Shown here: in pieces, positions 13,934-20,008 of the stretch
How positions within the stretch are numbered: the stretch's first letter is position 1
Layout of the letters: every line of letters starts with the position of its first letter
Source of the DNA: a bacterium
GTDB taxonomy: Bacteria; Bacteroidota; Bacteroidia; Bacteroidales; Muribaculaceae
Length of the DNA stretch: 20,008 nucleotides
Reading direction: 5' to 3'
NCBI GenBank assembly: GCA_004559845.1
Contig: SFWW01000010.1
Location: 1-20,008, forward strand
Notes under the pieces: model-generated
The model's database searches: none
The model's input: the letters and a program-made list of their open reading frames with translations, nothing else
What the model was told of the DNA's origin: nothing
Program-made: the position numbers and the translations under genes

Positions 13934-14696
13934 AATCACAGTGATTGGGGTTGAACGTGATATTCGGATTGGCAAACACCCGGTTCATGGCATCGCTTTG
14001 CATCATGCGGGCAGTGGGTCCGGTGCAGAGTTGGCGATTGCGGGTGATGACCCACAGTCGGTCGGTGAGCATCAGCGAGCGCGAAATATCGTGTGTAGAC
14101 AAGAGGATTGCTTTACCTTGGTCGTGGGCAAGCGAGGCAAGGAGTTGGAGGGTTTCGATTCGGCTTGCCGCATCGAGGAAAGCGGTGGGTTCGTCGAGCA
14201 CGATAATGGGCGTGTGCTGGGCTAAGGCGCGGGCAATCATCACCTTTTGCCGCTCGCCATCGCTCAAATTTGCCACATAACTTTTCGCCTTGTGGTCCAT
14301 ACCCACACTGTGGATGGCATCAGCCACTATGGCGTGGTCGTCGGCGCTCAATCTGCCCAAGAAGCCGGTGTAGGGCTGTCGTCCGAGTGCCACTAATTCG
14401 CTCACCGTGAGCGCTCCGGCGTGAATGCGTTCGGTCGACACGATAGCCAAGAGTTTGGCTCGTTCGCTTTGTGTGATGGTGTTGAAATCCACTCCGTGGA
14501 GCAAGATTTTCCCCTCTATGGGTTTTGTGGCAAAAGTGAGTGCCTTAATCAGCGTACTCTTTCCTGCCCCGTTTTGTCCCAACAGAGCCACCAGTTCGCC
14601 ACTTTCAAGCGAAAGATTCAAATTGCTGAGCAAAGTGGTGGTTTCCCCACCTTGGGTATATCCCACCGATAGTTGCTGTGTAGAAAAAATTGCCAT
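13914..14696 (-). CDS. ABC transporter ATP-binding protein (FecE/BtuD type)
   Basis: This is the ATPase of an iron-chelate/cobamide-class importer, 260 residues. Walker A is GQNGAGKST (40-48), the signature is LSDGE (144-148), Walker B is IIVLDEP with Asp168 and Glu169, and the switch histidine is His202 in STHD. The stretch ELVALGRQPYTGFLGRLS (100-117) is typical of the FecE/BtuD branch. The Q-loop position (about 86-88, IVSTER) lacks the usual glutamine; I recall related Bacteroidota ATPases with a similar VLTER/VLTEK reading, so this may be a lineage trait. It follows the permease after 39 bp and overlaps the acetyltransferase gene. It would energise the FecCD-type permease next to it. Confidence 0.93.
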   Translation of the reverse strand: MAIFSTQQLSVGYTQGGETTTLLSNLNLSLESGELVALLGQNGAGKSTLIKALTFATKPIEGKILLHGVDFNTITQSERAKLLAIVSTERIHAGALTVSELVALGRQPYTGFLGRLSADDHAIVADAIHSVGMDHKAKSYVANLSDGERQKVMIARALAQHTPIIVLDEPTAFLDAASRIETLQLLASLAHDQGKAILLSTHDISRSLMLTDRLWVITRNRQLCTGPTARMMQSDAMNRVFANPNITFNPNHCDYEATKN

Positions 14697-14735
14697 TGCA
14701 GGATGATGATTTCGAAAAAGAAAAGTAGGAATTTG

Positions 14736-15782
14736 CTAATTGAAATATTGGATTTTTCGGCGATTGATGATGATGTAGATAATGATGGGCACGCCTATCA
14801 CCGGGGTGATGGCATTGATGGGTATCACGCCGTGGTCGCCACCCACACTCACCAAGGTGCACAGCAGTGCCATATCGGCACCGGCAAGTATGGTGACCGG
14901 CAAGAGCCGACTGTGATTGGAAGTGGAGAGCATCAACCGCGATATGTGAGGCACCACCAAACCGAGAAAACCGATAGGTCCGCAATAGGCTGTGACCACA
15001 GCGGTGAGCAGACCGGTAACCATCAGCAAAGCCATGCGCGTGTGCCGGGTGTTCACGCCCAAATTTTCGGCATAGCGGGTGCCCAACAGCAAGGCGTTGA
15101 GCGGCTTCACCATCAGCACGGAGCACAGCAAGCCAAAGGCAATCAGTGCCACATAAAGCGGCAATTGCGCCGTGGTGACGCCGGAAAAGGTGCCAAAACC
15201 CCATGTCACATAGCTGTGGATGCTTTCTTCGGAAGCAATGGAATTGAGCAATTGCACCACACTGGAGCCCAAATAGCTCACCAGCATACCGATAATGAGC
15301 AGCATCGTGTTGCTTTTCACTATCGACGAAAACACGATGAGCAATGCCATCACAGCCGCCGCACCCAAAAAGGCGCCGCCTAAGGTGGCAACATAGCCGC
15401 CCACTTCCACGTCGCCAAGCATTTTGCCGATGCTACCGCCCATGGCAAGCATCACCACCGCCACGCCCAATCCGGCGCCGGTGCTCACACCGAGTATGGA
15501 GGGACCGGCAAGGGGATTGTTGAAGGTGGTTTGGAGTAGGAGTCCGGCAATCGCTAAAGCAGAACCTGCCAAAGCAGCGGTAATCACCATAGGGATACGA
15601 GTTTGACGCACGATAATGTTCCACGCTTCATTGTCGCTATCTTGCCCTATGGCGATGCGCACCACCGAGGCTACGTCAATATCCACTGAACCGAAAATCA
15701 AACAGGCTGCTGCCAGCACCACCAGCAAGAGCGCTAACACCACCACCGAACAGGCGTACCGAGAGGAGGAACTATTTTTCAT
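14736..15782 (-). CDS. FecCD family ABC transporter permease
   Basis: This is the inner-membrane permease of a siderophore, heme or cobamide importer, 348 residues with about nine to ten transmembrane helices. The hallmark blocks are present: 'RQTRIPMVITAALAGSALAIAG' style opening, QTTFNNPLAGPSILGVSTGAG, and near the end GPIGFLGLVVPHISRLM, which contacts the ATPase. The start is the ATG at 15782, whose first base is also the last base of the binding-protein stop (TGATG). That overlap indicates translational coupling and equal expression with the binding protein. A TTG three bases upstream is possible but less likely. A single permease gene fits a homodimer as in BtuC2. Confidence 0.93.
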   Translation of the reverse strand: MKNSSSSRYACSVVVLALLLVVLAAACLIFGSVDIDVASVVRIAIGQDSDNEAWNIIVRQTRIPMVITAALAGSALAIAGLLLQTTFNNPLAGPSILGVSTGAGLGVAVVMLAMGGSIGKMLGDVEVGGYVATLGGAFLGAAAVMALLIVFSSIVKSNTMLLIIGMLVSYLGSSVVQLLNSIASEESIHSYVTWGFGTFSGVTTAQLPLYVALIAFGLLCSVLMVKPLNALLLGTRYAENLGVNTRHTRMALLMVTGLLTAVVTAYCGPIGFLGLVVPHISRLMLSTSNHSRLLPVTILAGADMALLCTLVSVGGDHGVIPINAITPVIGVPIIIYIIINRRKIQYFN

Positions 15783-16882
15783 CAATTCAAACGCTTATAA
15801 AATTGGGGTTGCACTTGAGGAAACAAATCGGGATGAAGCACGGCGGCAAATTCGCTCAACAGCAAATCGGGGTGATATGGAATGCGCACAAAGAAGTGGG
15901 TCTGCTCAGTGTCGCATGCCCACACTTTTTTTTGCTTAAATGCCTCAAAATTGGCATTGAGCGCGTAGTGGCTTTTTAGCACTTGGAGCGAATGAATTCC
16001 GGTCCATTTCACAAACCAATAATCCGCCTTTTGCGCCTTAGCCAACACTTGATTGAAATCGAGCGAGAGCGAACCGGTGCTTGTGTCAGCAGCCCACGGA
16101 TAGGAGCCGCCCGCATCGGCTATGATGCTTGCCATATAACTATTGCCACCGGGCACCGCCCAAATGCCATTTATCACCATTTCGGTAATCACCGACGGAC
16201 GAGTGGATGCCTTGGCTGCCTTCTGCATTATGGCACGATACCTGCTTGCCACCGCCTCATACAGGCTATCTGCCATGGCTTTTTTACCAACGAGCGCGCC
16301 ATAGAATTTCATCCATTCGGCACGACCGAGCGGCGAATATTCCAAATAGTCGGCACATTCTATAATGGGTATGTCGGTTTTTTCAATTTGCCCATACGAC
16401 GCATCTTGGTAGGGCGATAGCAAAATGGCATCGGGGTGCATGGCTATCACCTTTTCGATGGTGGGCATCATGGAATTGCCACAGTCGGCAATCGCACCGC
16501 TTTTAATGCCTTCAAGCACCTCGGCATCGGTGAAATAATGGGCATCGCACACGCCTTTCACTGCCGAAAAAGAGCCTAATTCGCGCAGCAAACCGGTGTG
16601 CACCTCACTAAAGACCAACGCATGGGTGATGGGCGTGCGCACCACGGTGCCTTCAGGAAGCGATTGCGGCATCGCCGAATCGCGCGGCACGAGCAGATAG
16701 GTGTGCAGCACCTTACCCTCATGCCAGGGGTCGGTGATATCCACTTTCAGATAGCCGCGGCACTGCTCCATAGTGAGCAATTGCGCTTGTTTTTGAGCCG
16801 CTGTGTCGACCTGCTTTGCAGTACCGCCACCACATCCCGACAGCAGCGCTACTGCCAATAGTAAAAAACATATCCGTGTCAT
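15782..16882 (-). CDS. ABC transporter substrate-binding lipoprotein (FecB/BtuF type)
   Basis: This is the periplasmic binding component of the importer, 366 residues. It is a lipoprotein: lipobox LSGC with acceptor Cys17, followed by a Gly-rich linker. The cluster A-2/PF01497 fold is visible as 'VVRTPITHALVFSEVHTGLLRELG', then 'CDAHYF', 'PDAILLSPYQDASYGQIEKTDIPII' and a C-terminal 'LLSEFAAVLHPDLFP', the standard ending of the family. The ligand (ferric siderophore, heme or a cobamide) cannot be told from sequence. No TonB-dependent receptor or cobalamin riboswitch is seen nearby. It is the first gene of the operon; ATG 16882 precedes the signal peptide, and a TTG at 16894 is rejected. On the minus strand, TAATTTTG at 16899-16892 could be its -7 box, but no -33 TTTG matches. 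Confidence 0.9.
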   Translation of the reverse strand: MTRICFLLLAVALLSGCGGGTAKQVDTAAQKQAQLLTMEQCRGYLKVDITDPWHEGKVLHTYLLVPRDSAMPQSLPEGTVVRTPITHALVFSEVHTGLLRELGSFSAVKGVCDAHYFTDAEVLEGIKSGAIADCGNSMMPTIEKVIAMHPDAILLSPYQDASYGQIEKTDIPIIECADYLEYSPLGRAEWMKFYGALVGKKAMADSLYEAVASRYRAIMQKAAKASTRPSVITEMVINGIWAVPGGNSYMASIIADAGGSYPWAADTSTGSLSLDFNQVLAKAQKADYWFVKWTGIHSLQVLKSHYALNANFEAFKQKKVWACDTEQTHFFVRIPYHPDLLLSEFAAVLHPDLFPQVQPQFYKRLN

Positions 16883-16954
16883 ATCTGCTTGCAAAATTAC
16901 GATTTTTCACCGGCACTTTCACCATTCCCCCCGAAAAAAAAACTTTTGCCCACT

Positions 16955-16970
16955 CACGGCTCGAGCCGTG
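16955..16970. repeat. Perfect 16-bp palindrome between divergent units
   Basis: CACGGCTCGAGCCGTG reads the same on both strands. It lies 72 bp upstream of the binding-protein start and 155 bp upstream of the LRR gene, between the two divergent units. On the minus strand a run of nine T follows 11 bases later. It could be an operator or a terminator-like hairpin; there is no direct evidence for either. Confidence 0.6.
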
Positions 16971-17000
16971 CTAACATCCGGTAAAAATTTGCCATAAAAA

Positions 17001-17031
17001 TTTTACAATATCAATTATTTTTGTAAATTTG
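17001..17031 (+). promoter_or_regulatory. Possible promoter of the LRR surface protein gene
   Basis: An exact -7 box TAAATTTG (17024-17031) is preceded at 19 bp by TTTT (17001-17004), one base off TTTG. A second overlapping -7-like string TATTTTTG lies at 17016-17023. Transcription would start near 17037, leaving a leader of roughly 90 nt. Confidence 0.45.
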
Positions 17032-17125
17032 CGAAAAAGTATACCATTTATTATCACCTCATAAAAAACTTTTGGGGCAAAACTTGCACCGTAGTGAATT
17101 TTATGAATTAAAAATATACCAGATT

Positions 17126-18283
17126 ATGAAAAAATTTTTCCTTTCCACCGTGTTCGCTCTGATGGCGCTTTGCGCCTCCGCGCTCTCGATTGGCGACTCT
17201 TTTTCGGTGGACGATTTAACGTATGTGTTAAAGAGCTATGGTGTTCGCGGATCTTCTTATCCCGGTGTGTGGGTAACCGGATTGAGCGATGCCGGCAAGG
17301 CAAAATCAGATCTCTTGCTCTACATTCCCACCACCATCACCTACAATGGCGCCACTTATTGTGTGAAGCAGGTTGATATGCAGGCATTTGCTGATGCCAC
17401 CAACCTCACCGGCGCCAACATCGGTTATGGCATTACCGACATCGGTGTTTGGGCTTTCCAAAACTGTACGAACCTCGAGTCGGTGCACATTCCAAGCTCC
17501 ATTTCCAATATTTCGAGTGGCGCATTCATGGGATGCTCGGCGCTCAAATCCGTGTATATTGCCAATCCCGACCCATCATCGTTCACCACATCAACAAATG
17601 CATTCCCTAATAATTCGGATATGCATCTCATTGTGCCCAAAACCGTCTCTGATTGTGCAGCTAATTTTGCTGCATCTCCGGTTTATTCCCGTTTTGCAAT
17701 TGATCAAAGCAGCAATTGCCATGATTTTTCTGCTCCAGATGGTAGTATGTTTTGCGTTACTAAGGCACCTACACTTGGTTCTGCGGGCGAAATTTCGATG
17801 GTGGGCTTGAACTTGAAAGACACAGATGCCTATAAGCCATCTGCCACCTATTCCGTAGGCGGCTACACTTACAAATTGGTTTCGGTGGCATATAAAGCCT
17901 GTTTTGTCAATAAATCTATCAAATCGCTCGATTTGTCGGATGCCACCAACCTCACTATGATAGAACCAAGTGCATTTGACCAATGTTTCAACCTTGCCAA
18001 TGTGAATTTAGGTAGCACGGTAACTTCAATTGGAAAATATAGTTTTTGTCATGCTGCTATCACTGGAATTACCATTCCTAAAAGTGTTACATTCTGTTCT
18101 GGAGCTGCGCTATGGTTATGTAACGATTTAGCATCAATTGTGGTGGAAGATGGAAATACTAAATACCAGTCTATGGGTGGTATATTATATGAAGCAATCG
18201 ATGAACAGCCACAATCCTTGCGGTTGCTAAAATGCCCGGGAGGCTACCCGAACGAAGCATTATATGAATATATGTTTCCGTAA
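17126..18283 (+). CDS. BspA-like leucine-rich repeat surface protein, N-terminal part before an in-frame stop
   Basis: These 385 residues start with a signal peptide (MKKFFLSTVFALMALCASA). LRR_5 (BspA/TpLRR) repeats follow, with the recurring pattern I-x-x-x-A-F-x-x-C-x-x-L-x-x-V-x-I-P-S-S; examples are 'IGVWAFQNCTNLESVHIPSS' and 'IEPSAFDQCFNLANVNLGST'. Two larger modules are present, each opening with a beta-rich header and ending in a 'LIVP' type strand. Such proteins are exported and often act in adhesion or interaction with host or other bacteria. The frame ends at TAA 18281-18283 in the middle of a repeat, right after EYMFP. Beyond the stop, the same frame continues the repeat without a gap, so this is most likely the first half of one gene broken by a nonsense change. 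ATG 17126 is chosen over an extension from 17072. Confidence 0.85.
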   Translation: MKKFFLSTVFALMALCASALSIGDSFSVDDLTYVLKSYGVRGSSYPGVWVTGLSDAGKAKSDLLLYIPTTITYNGATYCVKQVDMQAFADATNLTGANIGYGITDIGVWAFQNCTNLESVHIPSSISNISSGAFMGCSALKSVYIANPDPSSFTTSTNAFPNNSDMHLIVPKTVSDCAANFAASPVYSRFAIDQSSNCHDFSAPDGSMFCVTKAPTLGSAGEISMVGLNLKDTDAYKPSATYSVGGYTYKLVSVAYKACFVNKSIKSLDLSDATNLTMIEPSAFDQCFNLANVNLGSTVTSIGKYSFCHAAITGITIPKSVTFCSGAALWLCNDLASIVVEDGNTKYQSMGGILYEAIDEQPQSLRLLKCPGGYPNEALYEYMFP

Positions 18284-18286
18284 AAT

Positions 18287-20008
18287 TTGATAGAAATAGC
18301 CCAAGATGCATTTTACAACTGCAATTATGTGCGAACTCTCAGATTGCCTTATGGAGTGAAGCGTGTTGGCAGGGGTGTCTTCCACCATATTGATGAAGTG
18401 AAGATACCAAGTTCTGTCACAGACATTAGTGAAATGGCATTTGAGCATACAACCGTTAAAAAACTTTATATCAATCTTCCCGAACCTCCTGTTCTGAATG
18501 ATGTTAATACAGTATTAAGTTCCACTCAATTGTATGTGCCTTATGGCGCTGTGAGCAAATACCAGGCTGCACGTTATTGGAAAGACTGTGTATCTATTCG
18601 CGAAGGCTCCTACGATGTGGGCGCAGTGTGCACCAAAGCCGCTACCGGCAGCACTTTGAGCAGTGTGCGCACCGGCTTCACCATCACAAGCACCGAACCC
18701 ACCTCCATCAATGGCACCGCCTACGATGGCACGATGAAGCTCACCCATCAGCAAGCCCCGAGTCAAGAAGCCACCCTTCAGATTCCCGCTTCGATGACCT
18801 ACGATTCCAAGAACTACGCCGTGACCGGCATCGATGGCAAGGTGATGGTCGATGATATGACTTCACCCCTCTCCGTTGAGCTGGGCGACAATGTGGAAAC
18901 TATCGGCGATTACGCTTTCTACAATCAATCCTACATCTCCGGCTTAAAGCCGAACAAAAACCTCAAAGAGATTGGCGCTTATTCCTTGTATAAGTGCGGT
19001 ATTGAGGGTGAACTGTATTTGCCTTACGGATTGAAGCGCATTGGCATTAATTCGCTCATCGGCAACAAAATCACTACCATCCAAATTCCATCGTCGGTGG
19101 AAAGCATCGGCTCGAATGCCCTGGGATGGAACACTATGCTTTCCCAAATTTACCTCAACAATGATTGGGCTGCCAATTCCTCCAATTGGGTGCTGACCGA
19201 TGTGCCCACCTCGTGCACACTCTATGTGCCCACCGGACAAGTGCAGCAATACAAAAACAATAGCAAGTGGGGCACCCTCAATGTGAAGGCCGGTGCCTAC
19301 GACTTTGCCTACGGCGATAATCCCAACTCCATCTACCACCTCACCGTGACCAACACCTCCCCCGTGGAAGTGGATGGCGTGACCTACGACGGCAAAGCAA
19401 AATATGTGTACGGACCGCAAATCGCAAGTAGCACCAGCAATATGTTTACCGCCGACCGATTCGAATCCTACAACAATAAAAAATACCTCATCACCGAATT
19501 AGGCGACAGCCTCCTTCATGGCGCCTCACAAATGGATGTGAGATTGCGCAACAATCCGCTCATTCAGCGCATCGGTGCCTACGCGTTCTACAATTCCGGT
19601 GTCACTGCTTTCAATGTTCCCGCTTCTTGCACCGAAATCGGCAGATGGGCTTTTGTGAATGCTCAAAAACTCACTGAATTAGTGTTGCTTAGCGATGCTT
19701 CTTTCCCGTCTTTCAACTCCGATTTCTACGGCTTGAACGCATCGGGATTCACCTGCTATGTGCCGTGGAATCTGTATGCCCGTTATAAATCATCTATCAA
19801 AAATTGGATTCCTTTCCCCGCCGAGCCCGGCACACCATTAGAGCGCCTCAACGCCTTCTTCAAATCTACCAACACCGCCGAAGCCATCTGCATCGCCCAT
19901 CCCGTGGACTGGGACGCTTCGGGCGTGGAAGCCTATACGGTGAATCAAGTGAATGTGAACAAAACGATTGCCTACACTCAAAAGCAAAGCGCCACTCCTG
20001 CCGGAACC
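18287..20008 (+). pseudogene. BspA-like leucine-rich repeat protein, downstream part after the in-frame stop, cut by the window end
   Basis: This open frame has the same phase as the preceding LRR gene and runs from just after TAA 18281 to the window edge (about 574 codons, no stop). It resumes with NLIEIAQDAFYNCNYVRTLR, exactly the repeat half that the N-terminal part lacks. It contains further LRR_5 repeats and two more header modules (around 'GAVCTKAATGSTLSSVRTGF' and 'YHLTVTNTSPVEVDGVTYDG'), each preceded by a conserved 'LYVP..' plus 'Y...W' closing strand. The end ('GVEAYTVNQVNV...PAGT') resembles the C-terminal region that precedes the sorting part of such proteins. If translated separately, it could start at TTG 18287 or ATG 18434 but would have no signal peptide. 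Read-through or a sequencing error remains possible. Confidence 0.65.

Noticed and set aside
14673..15383. Plus-strand open frame of 236 codons, His/Gln-rich
   Set aside because: It lies opposite the FecCD permease; the His/Gln richness comes from the complement of hydrophobic codons.
17072..17125. Longer N-terminus for the LRR protein
   Set aside because: It would place extra residues before a clean signal peptide that begins at 17126.
16883..17125. Cobalamin riboswitch ahead of the importer operon
   Set aside because: The leader is too short if the -7 box at 16899-16892 is used, and no B12-box-like conserved core was seen.
18281..18283. Reassigned TAA codon (alternative genetic code)
   Set aside because: Other genes in the window end with TAA (for example the DJ-1 and outer-membrane barrel genes), so it works as a normal stop here.
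18284..18300. Frameshift as the cause of the LRR interruption
   Set aside because: The repeat register continues in the same frame after the stop, so a base substitution explains it and an indel is not needed.

Overview
The window looks like chromosomal DNA of a Bacteroidota bacterium of the order Bacteroidales. The gut family Muribaculaceae is my best guess, but the exact family is inference. The supporting signs are genes typical of the phylum (a TamL-type lipoprotein TamA homologue, a DUF4292 lipoprotein, a BspA-like leucine-rich-repeat surface protein). Several starts also follow the Bacteroidetes promoter type TTTG-(19 to 21)-TAnnTTTG, clearest ahead of tamL, the PH-domain gene and greA. 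GC content is moderate. No tRNA, rRNA, CRISPR array, insertion sequence or prophage gene was seen.

Layout. Positions 1-4678, all minus strand: a small outer-membrane barrel protein, then tamL followed by a HAD phosphatase (33 bp apart), then a membrane PH-domain protein with its own promoter. Positions 4679-5592: a divergent gap of about 0.9 kb rich in small hairpins, a 9-bp tandem repeat and short duplicated fragments. Positions 5593-6153: a plus-strand DJ-1/PfpI protein, ending in a strong hairpin shared with the convergent HIT gene. Positions 6292-7289: HIT and greA on the minus strand, with an intergenic repeat on both sides of greA. Positions 7531-13119: one minus-strand cluster, read as dut, TPR protein, DUF4292 lipoprotein, FemAB-like GNAT protein and a Wzx-like flippase. 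Positions 13343-16882: a tightly overlapped minus-strand operon of binding lipoprotein, FecCD permease, ATPase and a maltose O-acetyltransferase-like enzyme. Positions 17126-20008: a plus-strand BspA-like surface protein gene interrupted by an in-frame TAA and running off the window.

Most of the window is cell-envelope biology: outer-membrane protein and lipoprotein biogenesis (TamL, DUF4292), export or modification of envelope glycans (flippase, FemAB-like protein), metal-chelate or cobamide uptake (ABC operon) and surface display (LRR protein). Housekeeping genes (dut, greA, HIT, DJ-1, HAD) lie between them. I found no gene cluster that clearly amounts to a new defence or mobile system. The items most worth a second look are the interrupted LRR gene, the structured gap at 4679-5592, and the make-up of the dut-to-flippase cluster.
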